Made by a program: the position numbers and the translations under genes
Assembly: GCA_012932295.1 (NCBI GenBank)
Contig: JAAONU010000019.1
Span: 30,233,913-30,297,912 of the forward strand
Direction of reading: 5' to 3'
DNA from: Cyclina sinensis
Lineage: Eukaryota > Mollusca > Bivalvia > Venerida > Veneridae
Length of the DNA stretch: 64,000 bases
Notes under the pieces: generated by a model
What the model was told of the DNA's origin: nothing
Databases searched by the model: none
The model's input: only the letters and a program-made list of their open reading frames with translations
In this document: one piece after another, positions 12,601-23,429 of the stretch
Layout: every line of letters begins with the position of its first letter
Position numbering within the stretch: position 1 is the first letter of the stretch

Positions 12601-15600
12601 AGGTCAAGCTCACAGGGACCTCCATCCTAAAAACGGTTTCTGATCAATAACTAGAGAACGCTTTGACCTAGGTTCACCAAACTTGGTATACTGGTTGGTC
12701 ATCACCAGTAGATGACCCCTATTGACTTTGAGGTCATTAGGTCAAAGGTCAAGATCACAGAGACTTTCATCTTAAAAACGGTTTCCGATCAATAACTAGA
12801 GAATGCTTAGGCCTAGAAACTTCAAACTTGGTAGGATGGTTGTCCATCACCAGTAGATGACCCCTATTGATTTTGGGGTCAAGGGGTCTAAGATCAAGGT
12901 CACATTGACCTTGTAGGTAAAAAACGGATTCCAATCAATAACTTGACAACCCATGTGCCGTTGACCCTCAAACTTCATATCTGCATTTGTCTTGGCCAGT
13001 CGATGACCCCTATTGATTTTGGGGTCAAAGGTCAAGGTCACATGTATGTCAAAACAGTTCAGACCAATTACTTGGCTACCAAATGGCATCGGGTTTTGTG
13101 GACTGTGAGACTTACATTTTAGATAACATGTATATTTGGTCACTAGGTCAAAAGTCAGTCACAATAATCTGGCCACATGACTAATTGGCTGCCGACAGGG
13201 GGCATACATGTTTTACAAACATATCTTGTTTATGATTGATTCTTGAAAAATTCTGTTCAGTTTATTTTGTGAATAAACATTTTCATGAAAATCAACATAT
13301 TAATCATTATCAAGGAATTGAATTTAGAGTTATTCTTTTTCTACTCGCGGCTACCGCCAAAAACCATTGTCAACCACAGCATTGTTAAAAGAGGGTATCA
13401 AGCTTTTATCAACCTAGGGTTATGAGCATAGCTGACAACTGAGTGAACTAAAATTATATATATGCTAGTGATAAGGACAGGCATATTGTTACCAGTACTA
13501 CTGATACTTCAGGATTCATACACCATGCTTTAATATGTGTTTTGATGCTTACCATACTATATAAGATCACTAAAATTGTTTGATTAATAAAGTGATATAT
13601 AAATATATGTGAATGTTTTTCTTTTTCTATCTAATGGGTTCTCATTCCACTCAACTGTGTTATTTTAATATGGCAAGCTTAGCACAGTCTTTGAGAGACA
13701 GTTTGAGGAAAGATAAATTCACTGAAAATGTTATTATTTAAATAATTATTTATTACCTTTTTAGATAAAAAAAAATTTGGACCGATTTGACTTGAGGCTG
13801 ATTTGACTTGGGGCTGATTTGATTTTTTTTGGGGCCGATTTGACTTGAGGCCAATTGGACTTGGGACCGATTTGTGACTGTCATTCACCCCCACATTATA
13901 CTTAATTGCAACAATTTTTTATTGTCATATAAGTATTTAGACATAGGTCATATTTGCTACTGAAATATTTTTGCCTCAGAGAGATGAAATAAGGGCATAA
14001 GAGAATAAAATGATACTAGTTTTGAATGTTGTTGGTATCACAATATAAACAAGAGATGTTTGTGTCTTATCCCTAGAGGCAGTCATGAAGTTTTAAGGAG
14101 CTGGAACCAAGCATTCTGTAGTTATTGATAGAAAACCATTTTGCCATTCAAGGACACTGTGACCATGGCCTTTGACTTGGGGACCTGAAAAAACTAAAGA
14201 GCTCATCTACAAGTCATGAACAACTTACATAAAATTTTGAGGAACATGGGGCTAAGCCTTCTACACTTATACATCTGAAACCATTTTGCTTTTCAAGATC
14301 ACTGACCTTTGACCCAATGATCTGAAAAAGAATAGTGTCATCTACTGTTCATGACAAACCTACCTACTAAGTCTGACGAATCTGGGCCCAAAGATTCCCT
14401 AGAATGACCTTTTTACCTTATAACCCTAAAAAATACAGAGGTCATCTAATTGTCATAACCAACCTACCTATGAAGTTTTGAGGAGCTGGGCCCAAGTGTT
14501 CTATAGTGATTGATCGGACACTATTTTGCTGTACAATGTTAGTTTGACCTTGACCTTTGACCTAAAAAGCTATAGGGGTCATCTACTGGTCATGGCCAAC
14601 ATACACACTAAGTTTGAAGAACCTGGGTCCATCGGTTTCTGTAGTTATTGATTGGAAACCGTTTTGCTGTTCATGGTCACTCTGACCATGACCTTTCACC
14701 TGTTGACCTGAAAAACTGTCAGGGTCTTGACCAACTTACTAAGTTTGAAGAACCTGGGACCAAGCATTCTATAGTTATTGATTGGATATCATTTTGCTTT
14801 TTAAGGTCACTGTGACCTTGGCCTTTCACCTGGTGATGTAAAAAACTATAAGGGTCATCCACTGGTTATGACACACCTACACACTAAGTTGGAAGAACCT
14901 GGGACCAAGCCTTCTGTAGTTATTGATCGGAAACTGTTTTTGCTTTTCAAGCTCACTGTGACCTTGACCTTAGACCTGGTGACCTGAAAAACCATATGGG
15001 TCATCTACTAGTCATGACCAACATACATACTAAGTTTGAACAATCTCGAACAAAGGATTCTGTAGTTACAGATCAGAAACCATTTTGCTCTTCAAGGTCA
15101 CTGTGACTTGACCAATGACCTGGTTTTGTGAAATCTACTGGTCATGACCAACCTACATACTAAGTGTAAACAACCTTGGACCAAGGGTTCTTTAGTAATT
15201 GATTGGAAACCGTTTTGCTATTTGAAGTGACTTTGGCCTTGACCTTTGACCTGGTGATGTAAAAATATTTAGGGGTCATCTACTGGTCATGATCAACTTA
15301 CACACTAAGATTGAAGAACCTGGGACCAAGCATTTATAGTTGTTGATCGGTAACCATTTTGCTATTCAAGCTTGCTGTGACCTTGACTTTTGACCTGGTG
15401 ACCTTGGTCATCTACTAGTCATGACCAACAGAAGGTGGGTCCAAGGGTTTTCTAGATACTGGTCAGAAGCCAAAGTGTCTACAGACGGACCAACATTTGC
15501 AAAACTGTATGCCCCCTCATTTTCAACTGGGGGCATGACAATATCTGTCATTTCTTGGTACATTATTCCTAACCAGTTTACATTTTAAGTGGGAGCACAG

Positions 15601-18600
15601 ACATACATCAATTACAAAAAGTAAAATCTTTAGCGTAATATCTAAGTAATGTTAATACTGTATTGAATCTTTAAAATGTTCATAAATTTTCAATACAGAA
15701 CTTCTATTCAAAAGTCTGAACTGCTGTCTGTTACTATATTTTACTATATTTATATTATTATACTATACTTTTGGATATTTCCAAAAAAATAACTGTATTA
15801 ACAGTATGGACGGTATCAAATTCATAAATGAAGCCTTTAGTATTGTAATAATTAAACACTTTTTTATCATTGAACACACACTTACGGTATGATAGCCTCT
15901 GCCATGGTCAGCAAGCAAATAGGTATACAGTTTTTAATATCATACTGTCAATTTATGCAGGCTTGTACCACTGCAAAATTATAATATACCTATGAACAAA
16001 TCCTAGAATCCTAGAAATAAGGGAGATCTACCTAATTCTCTGTTAACAGCAGCATTAATGTATTGGATTTGACATTAAGTAATCATTTACAAAATTTCAA
16101 ATGTATTCTCTTAATTTCTTTAGATTTTGTAAAGCCTCATATTACCAAGGCATAGTTGAAAATCAAACCCACAAAATCATCAAAGAACTGATACAGTATC
16201 TTTATATTCAAGTCAAAATTAGCACAATTACAAAGTAAAATATTTACCGGTGGTCTCTTGAGGGCTTTACCTTCTGAGATTAAAATTACCAGTAATGTTA
16301 AGAATAATGCCAAGGTAAATAAAATCATTAACAACTTCCGTTTCATTGCCATTGTAGGCCCAACTTTCTGTAGGTAACAAACCACTTATTTTTGTAAAAC
16401 CATAATTTGTTTTTTGTTTGTTTGTTTAGTAATAAATTTTAGTCCCCATAGAGTGCTTAGAAGTATTTTGCCTGTACATGTACCCATAAATTATTGCTGT
16501 TCATATGATATTTGAATTAAGATGTGCAAACTATATATACAGCTGTGCTCTATTCACAGTAGAATTTTTAGTATTTTTGATTTATATTGCAATAATTATT
16601 ACAAACGTCTTAAATGCTGTAGATAGATACCCGGTAAATGCAAATAATACTGGTGTTAAGTACCAGTGTCATTCAATCTGGCAAAACGCCCTGAGGATCA
16701 TGCAGTGTTATAACTGCCAAATCCTGTTAATACCATGTCTAGATTCATAGCATCATTGGTTACCCATGGTACACATTCGTTACAACTACGTTCATCCTTA
16801 ACCTGCTGGAATGGTAAGTGATTAGCCTTTGGCACCAGTATAGAGCCAGGCCAGCCTCCATATCTCTGCACTGTTGGTAGCTCAATTTTTTGTTTTGATA
16901 TATTGAAATCCCTTAAACTTTGAATGGAATGTTCCAAATTCAAAGCTTGACAAATCCATTACAAAAATTCAGCAGGTTCAGGGTTAAGTACCATGGGGCA
17001 TACCTTTGAAGTGTATCAAGAAAATACACTGTCATTAAATTCTGAATGAAAGTGTCGTTTACTATGGTATAAACATACAATATTGTCTCTTATGGTTCGA
17101 TCTTTTTTTCTTCAAGACAGACACTGATAATAATGAATTACATGAATATGATATATCCTTTGTCCCTTAAATAGTTGTTTATTTGTTTTCAGTGCCACAG
17201 TTTCAGCTCTTGGTAACTTTATCTCACAGAAGGTTGCCCCCAATCCAGATGGTAAAGTAAGATGGAGAAGTGTAGCTTCATATGCAACTTTCGCGTAAGT
17301 TGAAAAAAAAAATGAATAGAAAAACATTGTAAGATATTTTTAGGTACAAATTATTATTTTATTGCCTGTGATGAAGATTTTCTCTGATTTATTGTTTCAA
17401 ACACAAAATCATAGGATTTAAAAAGGTCTGCACCAATGTTTTGCAGTCATGAAATATGGAAAGCTTTTTTCTTCAAAGTATGTTCACCAGTTAACAAAAA
17501 CAGTTTCAATTTTCTTAAGACATGTGGTAACTGTTTAAGTTTGACCTTGTTTCTGTTCTGTTACCATTTGTACATATAATTACCCTTGATTGTCTTAAAT
17601 ACTTCTTAGAGCAGTGTTTGATTCTTGTTCTCAGCAACACATTTCAGGTCCTCAATGAATTCAGTATTTATGTTTTTAGCTCACCTGAGCACAAAGTGCT
17701 CAGGGTGAGCTTTTCTGATCAGTCTTTGTCCGTCGTCCGTCGTCCGTCCGTCCGTCCGTCCGTCGTCAACTTTTCATTCAAATGACATCTCCTCTGAAAC
17801 CCAAGTGCCAAATTAAATGAAACTTGCCTGGGATGTTCCTTGCTTGAAGCTCTACCAAAGTTGTTCAAAGAATTCAATTCCATCAAGAACTCTGGTTGCT
17901 ATGGCAACTTAAAGGAAAAACTTTGAAAATCTTCTTGTCTGAAACCACAGGGCCTAGAGCTTAGATATTTGGCATTTAGCACCCTCTAATGGAACTCTAC
18001 AAAAATTGTTCAAGTTATTTCCCTGGGGTCAAAATTGGCCCCGCCCCAGGGGTAACTTCATTTTACATAGACTTATATAGGAAATTTTTAAAAATCTTCT
18101 TCTCTTAAACCACAATGCGTACAGCTTAGATATTTGGTATGTAGCATTGTCTCGTGGATGTCTACCAAGTTTGTTCAAATTATGTACCCTGGGTCAAAAT
18201 TGGCCACGCCCCAGGGTTCTCTTGGTTTACATATAGTTATATAGGAAAAACATGAAAAATCATTTTTCTCCAAAACTAATAGAACTAAACCTTAGATATT
18301 TAGTCTGGAGTATTGTGTAGAGAACCTTTACCAGTATTGTTTATATGTTGGCCCTGGGGTCAAAATTGGCCCCGCCCCGGGAGCCCTTAATATGTAAAAA
18401 AGGCAATCTTTAAAAATCTTCTTCTCAGAAACCACAATGCCTACAGCTTTGATATTTGGTATGTACCATGGTCTAGTGGATGTCTACCAAGTTTGTTCAA
18501 ATTTTGTCCCCTTGGTCAAATTTGGCCCCGCCCCAGGGTTCTCTTGGTTTACATATAGTTATATAGGAAAAACATTAAAAGTCATTTTTCTCCGAAACTA

Positions 18601-21582
18601 ATAGGACTAGACCTTAGATATTTGGTGTGGAATATTGTGTAGAGAACCTTTACCAGTATTGTTTATATGATCGCCCTGGGGTCAAAATTGTCCCCGCCCT
18701 GGGGGCCCTTAATATGTAAAAAAGGCAATCTTTAAAAATCTTCTTCTCTGAAACCACAATGCGTACAGCTTAGATATTTGGTATGTAGCATTGTCTAGTG
18801 GATGTCTACCAAGTTTGTTCAAATTATGTCCCCTGGGTCAAAATTGGCCACGCCCCAGGGTTCTCTTGGTTTACATAGATTTATATAGGAAAACATGAAA
18901 AATCATTTTTCTCCATAACTAATAGGACTAGACCTTAGATATTTGGTGTGGAGTATTTTGTACAGAACCTTTTAGCATTATTGTTTATATGTTGGCCCTG
19001 GGGTCAAAATTGGCCCCGCCCCAGGAGCCCTAAATATGTAAAAAAGGCAATCTTTAAAAATCTTCTTCTCAGAAACCACAATGCCTACAGCTTTGATATT
19101 TGGTATGTACCATGGTCTAGTGGATGTCTACCAAATTTGTTCAAATTATGTCCCCTTGGTCAAATTTGGCCACGCCCCAGGGTTCTCTTGGTTTACATAT
19201 AGTTATATAGGAAAAACATTAAAAGTCATTTTTCTCCGAAACTAATAGGACTAGACCTTAGATATTTGGTGTGGAGTATTGTGTAGAGAACTTTACCAGT
19301 ATTGTTTATATGTTGGCCCTGGGGTCAAAATTGTCCCCGCCCCGGGGGCCCTTAGTATGTAAAACAGGAAATCTTTAAAAATCCTCTTTCTGGAAACCTC
19401 AATGCGTACAGCTTAGATATTTGGTATGTAGCATTGTCTAGTGGATGTCTACCATGTTTCTTCAAATTATGTCCCCTTGGTCAAAATTGGCCATGTCCCA
19501 GGGTTCTCCTGGTTTACATAGATTTATATAGGAAAAACATGAAAAATCATTTTTCTCCAAAACAAATAGGTGTAGACTTTAGATATTTGGTGTTGAGTAT
19601 TGTGTAAAGAACCTTTACCAATATTGTTTAAATGTTGGCCCTGGGGTCAAAATTTGCCATGCCCCGGGGGCCCTTAATATGTATTAAAGGAAATCTTTAA
19701 AAGTCTTCTTGTCTGAAACCACAAGGCCTAGAATTTTAAAATTTGGCATGAAGCAAGCTTTATCAAGCTTTTTCAAATTATTAGATTAGGTTAAAGGCTA
19801 AAAATAGATTTATATACTGTACCTCATAAAGCCTTCATTTATAGACCAATATCTTTGATATTCAATATATAGGTTCCTTGCAGGGAATTCTACCCATGGA
19901 TAGGGTTTGAGGTCACTGGGTCAAGGTCACCATAGCTTATAATAGATATTTCTACTTTCTGTCATAGAGCCTTTATTTATTGACTGATATTTTACATATT
20001 TGGTTTGTAGGTACTGACATATTTTCTGTTAAAAAATGAAATACTGCTTAACAGCAAACCTACAGCCAAAGTACTCAGGTGAGCGATCCAGGGCCATCAT
20101 GGCCCTCTTGTTTTGTTTTCACTTTCAGATTTTGTCTCAGTGCTCCTATTATTCATTACTTCTATATATGGTTGGAGAAAGTACAGCCACGCAAAGATAA
20201 ACCCAGCCAGGTGGATAATATAAAGCGGTTGTTAATTGACAGATTTTTGTTCACACCTCCCTTTATAGTACTGTTTCTGTACGTAGTTACAATCCTTGAG
20301 GTGAGTATGCTATCCTTGCATAGAATTTTCATTGATTTTTTAAGTCATTGAATTCAATAAAAATGGCTAACTTAAGATGTTTACAGACTTTTGTTTACAA
20401 TAATGGTGTAAATTTCATGTGTAGAAAGGAGTAATCTTTGTAATTCTAAACAGTATCTTAAAGATCACTCAAACTTGTAAACATTTTAGCTGTACACAGC
20501 AAACAGTTTGGAGATATTGAATCTGTAACAAAATTTACTATTGATGATAGCCAAAATAACATCAGTGATTAGTTATTGATTTGTTTGTTGTGTTTCCAGA
20601 TAACTTTCATCACAGGTGTTTGTGAACTAAATCAGATTAGTGTAAATTATAGACTGTAGTCCTAGAAGCTTCTCTCTGAAATGAAAAGATGCAGAGCATG
20701 AGATAAAAATCCATTCTCTGAAGGGTTTAAACTAGGACCTGATAGTGCAGTCTTGTTTAATAAACAACTCTTTGACCACTGGACTGTTATAGGAGCAAGA
20801 ATGCAGCAGACTATATTTAACATTTGTCAGTAAATGTGCCTAATATATTATTGTGTTTATAGGGTCATGGGTCTGATGTTGCCATTGAAAAGATCAAGAC
20901 TCAGTTTTGGACCATCTTGAAGATGAACTGGAAAGTGTGGACCATTTTCACATACATCAATGTAAATTACATCCCTGTAAAAGTAAGTATCAGTACCAGT
21001 TTTTCTACTTTTCATGCCCCTGGAGGGGGCATATTGTTTTTGGTCTGTCTGTCTGTCTGTCTGTCTATTAGTTTGTTTGTCGCAAAATTTTAACCTTTTT
21101 GAGGCCCTGTTGGGGGCATGGGGTTCATTTGAAGGTAGCACATGTTTATTTATATTTTTCAGGGTTTTGCAGTTTGAACATTTTATTAGACTCATCTAGA
21201 AAATACTATTTATTTTAATGTAGTTATGATAAGCTAAAGAGACACAGAATGATGTTATAATGAGATTGCTGATGACTAGAGATTAGAGTATGAACCAGTT
21301 AAACAGCTTTACTATGTTGAAAAATGTTGTAGTCATTAGTCATTTGGCACTGGGGTGAAAGGTTGTTTTCTCCTGTCAGGTTTACAGAGCTTATCTTAAT
21401 AGGTTCATATATAATCATACTATTAAATCGGAATTGTCATAAACTAGGACTAGCTTTTCTTGTTCTTAAAACTCATAAATGTCTGCTACTTTTTATTTCA
21501 GTACCGTGTACTGTTTGGAAACATGGTTGGGTTGTTCTGGTCAATATATGTGGCTGTGAAGAGACGACAGATGGGGGTTTGA
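9526..21582 (+). CDS. PXMP2: Peroxisomal membrane protein 2 (Mpv17/PMP22 family), complete, five coding exons
   Basis: The coding exons are 9526-9629, 17193-17294, 20129-20300, 20863-20982 and 21502-21582; phases agree at every join and give 192 residues, close to the roughly 195 of vertebrate PXMP2. Family signatures in order: a KYLQLLKEKPLITKA N-terminus, SALGNFISQ, APIIHYFYIWLE, RLLIDRFLFTPPF, KMNWKVWTIFTYINVNYIPV and YRVLFGNMVGLFWSIYVAVK. The protein has about four membrane spans and, in animals, forms a solute-permeable channel in the peroxisomal membrane. The first in-frame ATG, at 9526 (acaaaATGa), was chosen; an in-frame TTG at 9478 is ignored. Intron 1 is 7.6 kb and full of repeats. 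Candidate polyadenylation signals are at 21788 and 22820. Confidence 0.93.
9815..9945 (+). repeat. Inverted dispersed repeat, left copy (CAAATCGG / TTTCCCCCACA)
   Basis: Holds 'gtcaaatcggtcccaagtc', 'gtttcccccaca', 'cctggatgtttcc' and 'tttcctcccctatatata'. The same phrases occur inverted at 10540-10700, and the 'gacttggggccgatttg' phrase again at 13770-13890. Probably the ends of an unidentified element now split by other insertions. Confidence 0.55.
10540..10700 (-). repeat. Inverted dispersed repeat, right copy
   Basis: On the minus strand it reads the phrases of 9815-9945 in the same order, ending in cctcccctatatata. About 600 bp of AT-rich DNA lies between the two arms, so they could form a large stem-loop. 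Confidence 0.55.
11112..11410 (+). repeat. SINE with conserved 'GGATGAGATGTTAAACCGAG' core
   Basis: The tRNA-like head has 'tggtccagtggtaatgcg' and 'gggtcccgagttcgatcc'. The core is 'tctttcggatgagatgtta' plus 'aaccgaggtcccatgtatc', and the tail is 'aacaagctcaaatagataag'. A second copy is at 34713-35004. This core occurs in invertebrate SINEs I recall as the MESC group; that family name is from memory. Confidence 0.8.
11461..11505 (+). repeat. SINE tail fragment
   Basis: 'ggcagccggtaccgatgat' plus 'aaataaattcaaag' repeats the 3' end of the SINE just upstream (ggcaaccggtaccgatgatg), so a second, 5'-truncated copy lies right behind it. Confidence 0.6.
11551..13206 (+). mobile_element. Minisatellite-bearing TIR element with GGTCA-rich units
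   Basis: The ends are short inverted repeats, atgcccccac... and ...gggggcatac. Inside are about ten tandem units of roughly 145 bp. Each has 'acggtttccgaccaataact', 'gaacgctttgacctaggtt', 'ccaaacttggtatgctgg', 'catcaccagtagatgacccc' and a cluster of AGGTCA half-sites. There is no transposase, so it is non-autonomous. It lies in intron 1 of PXMP2. Confidence 0.75.
13207..13769. other. Intron sequence, nothing recognised
   Basis: AT-rich part of PXMP2 intron 1 with no supported exon, SINE or TIR. Confidence 0.4.
13770..13890 (-). repeat. Tandem 'gacttgg(g)gccgatttg' cluster
   Basis: About six degenerate copies of gacttggggccgatttg (consensus) in a row. The motif is shared with 9815-9945 and 10540-10700, so this is another end of the same element type. 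Confidence 0.55.
14050..15540 (+). mobile_element. Minisatellite-bearing TIR-like element, second type
   Basis: About ten degenerate units of 140-150 bp. Each has 'cttgacctttgacctggtga', 'gggtcatctactggtcatga', 'aagtttgaagaacctggga' and 'attgatcggaaaccattttg'. The right end is ctgggggcatgaca, like the other ATGCCCC families; the left end near 14050 is decayed. It lies in PXMP2 intron 1. No ORF. Confidence 0.6.
15886..15944 (-). CDS. Putative second exon following the 16248-16352 exon
   Basis: Flanked on the minus strand by ttgacag and gtaagtg. Entered in phase 0 (the exit phase of 16248-16352) it is open: YDIKNCIPICLLTMAEAIIP with two bases left. No domain was recognised, and the next exon was not found with confidence (4877-4905 has a compatible phase). 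Confidence 0.35.
16248..16352 (-). CDS. Putative first exon of a type II membrane protein
   Basis: ATG at 16352 opens MAMKRKLLMILFTLALFLTL, then LVILISEGKALKRPP, and meets a donor (ccaccg|gtaaat) in phase 0. A short basic N-terminus, one long hydrophobic anchor and a Lys/Arg/Pro stem suggest a Golgi-type signal-anchored enzyme, but nothing catalytic is visible. It lies on the opposite strand inside PXMP2 intron 1. Alternative: a chance ORF. Confidence 0.4.
16798..16987. mobile_element. piggyBac-type MITE with TTAA target site, copy 1
   Basis: The element 16802-16983 is bounded by TTAA on both sides. Its ends are inverted: cctgctggaatgg and 'cagcaggttcaggg'. The body is shared with 22181-22386 and 45596-45794, including 'tgaatggaatgttccaaatt' and 'cagtatagagccaggccag'. 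About 180 bp, no ORF. Confidence 0.7.
17193..17294 (+). CDS. PXMP2: PXMP2 coding exon 2
   Basis: Acceptor tttgttttcag, donor gtaagt. Encodes ATVSALGNFISQKVAPNPDG and KVRWRSVASYATFA (last codon split). This covers the first membrane span and the loop after it. Confidence 0.9.
17678..20110 (+). mobile_element. AGCTCACCTGAG-family minisatellite element, copy A (PXMP2 intron 2)
   Basis: The left end is agctcacctgagcacaaagt, the right end 'gtactcaggtgagcgatcc' plus 'gggccatcatggccctcttg'; AGCTCACCTGAG and CTCAGGTGAGC are inverted. A (GTCC)n run follows the left end. The interior is a tandem repeat of about 165-bp units alternating two subtypes, with 'tttgatatttggtatgtacc', 'taccaagtttgttcaaatt' and 'ttggccccgccccaggg'. 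No transposase. The right edge lies 18 bp from PXMP2 exon 3. Confidence 0.8.
20129..20300 (+). CDS. PXMP2: PXMP2 coding exon 3
   Basis: Acceptor tttcactttcag, donor gtgagt. Encodes FCLSAPIIHYFYIWLEKVQP, a Lys-rich loop and RLLIDRFLFTPPFIVLFLYV, the core Mpv17/PMP22 domain. Confidence 0.93.
20863..20982 (+). CDS. PXMP2: PXMP2 coding exon 4
   Basis: Acceptor gtgtttatag, donor gtaagt. Encodes GHGSDVAIEKIKTQFWTILK and the family hallmark MNWKVWTIFTYINVNYIPVK. Confidence 0.94.
21014..21070 (+). repeat. Short ATGCCCC element remnant with (GTCT)n
   Basis: 'catgcccctggagggggcat' is an imperfect palindrome made of two ATGCCCC-type ends, followed by about six gtct repeats. It lies in PXMP2 intron 4 and looks like a deletion remnant of the elements at 11551 or 46249. 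Confidence 0.5.
21502..21582 (+). CDS. PXMP2: PXMP2 coding exon 5 (terminal)
   Basis: Acceptor tttatttcag. Encodes YRVLFGNMVGLFWSIYVAVK and RRQMGV, then TGA. The last membrane span and a basic tail match the family's C-terminus. Confidence 0.94.
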   Translation, partial: YRVLFGNMVGLFWSIYVAVKRRQMGV

Positions 21583-22845
21583 ACATAATATGCTCACTAT
21601 AGTTCATCTGTGTCTACACTATCACATGTTGTTTTTCCCAGCTGAAACATTCATCTGTACAGCTGTGTTAAAAGTGCACAGACCAGATTATCATTGTATC
21701 ATGTTTAGTACACCATTAGAAACAATATTATTTAAATACATACAATGCCAAATTACAAACAAGATTCGGGACTCTCAGATTGTTGTGAATAAAATTTTTA
21801 AGCAAATGCATGTATGTGCTGTGGTTCAGCTTAGAAATTAAAACATAATTATGAGAAAATTTTGGCTGAACTTTATTTGTACAGGTGTTTTAACCTGTTA
21901 AGTTAAAGTTGTATATTTAGTGTATGCTTGTAAGGTAAGTTTACAGTACTGAAACTGTGCTTTATTACACAATCTTTAGGAACTACATGCATTGAAAATA
22001 GGTCTTTATTGTCCAAAAGAAAAGCAGGTTTTTAACAGAAGGGCTGTAGATAGGAATTTCTAATTTTGCAAAGTATATAAGGTTTATTCAAATATGGATT
22101 TAAGAGGAAAAAATGAAATGAATTTGTTTTCTTCTTCTAAAACAGTTTTCATCAATTTCCAGTATTAGTGCACTGATTAACCCTGAACATGCTGAAATTT
22201 TGTAATGGATTTGCCCAGCTTTGAATTTGGAACAGTCCATTCAAAGTTTAAGGGATTTCAATATCAAAATACAAAAATGGAGCTACCAACAGTATAGAGC
22301 CTGGTCAGACTGCAAGGATGTGCAGGCTGACCTGGCTCTATACTGGTGGCAAAGGCTAATCACTTTCAGTTCCAGCACGTTAAGGGTTAATACATTAAAG
22401 TAAAAAGATCAATAATGTTTGCTTTTCTTTAAGTAAAAATCAAACCAAAGTAAACCATTTTTGTTGTTGACATTTTCAGGGTCACCATGGCCAATGATAT
22501 AACTTAAAGTGAATTTAGAAAATATGATTTAGGTATTTTAGTAAAGAAAATAGTCTTACACATAGCTTACATACTGATAATGTTTGTTAAACTTGATATA
22601 TTTTGTATTTAAATTTGTAACTTGTATAATTTGATATACAAGATGGTAAAAGGTGTTTGTGATTTCTTGTTATGTAAAACATTTTTTATCATACGTTTTA
22701 CATTTCCTGTATAGAGATGTATCATATTTACTTCATTTGTATAAACAGATGTTTGCTATTTGAAATAGAAAAAAAACCATAATATTTTATTTGACTGTTG
22801 TACATATAATTGTGATTGAAATAAACAATTGTACTCCTCAAAAAA
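21583..22845 (+). other. Probable PXMP2 3' UTR region
   Basis: Starts after the TGA. AATAAA occurs at 21788-21793 and again at 22820-22825, so two UTR lengths are possible. A piggyBac-type MITE (22181-22386) would lie inside the longer form. Extent is inferred. Confidence 0.35.
22177..22390. mobile_element. piggyBac-type MITE with TTAA target site, copy 2
   Basis: The element 22181-22386 lies between TTAA at 22177-22180 and 22387-22390. It starts ccctgaacatgctgaaattt and ends ttccagcacgttaaggg, an imperfect inverted repeat. The body is colinear with 16802-16983 and 45596-45794. No ORF. Confidence 0.75.
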
Positions 22846-23429
22846 ATTAGGGGTAATAATTTTATTGTCACAAAAGTTTATCATTTCTTTGTGGTAGTTA
22901 CGTAATATTAAATATTTGTAACTATTTTTCTGCTGTAGCGGGGAAATTCTATGTTTGTAAGAAAAGCTTTTTACAATTTTTTCAAGGTACCTTCTGCAAA
23001 AATGGCTGAGAAAATTTACAACTTATTCTAATTTTCATAAATCAGTCAAATTCAATTTGACAGTGACTTTATTGTTACCCATAATGAATATGTCATGTTT
23101 CTGCTATAATGAGGTAATGTTATTGTATTGAATTATATTGGAAAGAATTTAACTTATAATTGTATATGATAAAATAGGAACGAATAGTTGCTTATGGTTT
23201 GTTTTGAGTATTAGTGCATACAGTATTTCAAAATCAGGTTATTTGTTTCATTTATGGATATTTACAGTATTTTGATTATTTGACTACGTGATACTTAGGT
23301 AACAGTTTTTTTTTAGGTTAAATACAAGTTTGTCATACAAAAAAACAACAACAACAGCTCCATTTTATTCCATGTTTTAGTTTTCTTTTTTTCCATTTTA
23401 TTACTTAAAAATAATTTTAAAAGTTTTTT
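22846..23429. other. Intergenic AT-rich DNA
   Basis: Nothing recognised apart from short A/T runs and a caacaacaac stretch near 23346. Confidence 0.4.

Noticed and set aside
12847..13143. 98-codon minus-strand ORF
   Set aside because: Made of the GGTCA-rich minisatellite units of the element at 11551-13206.
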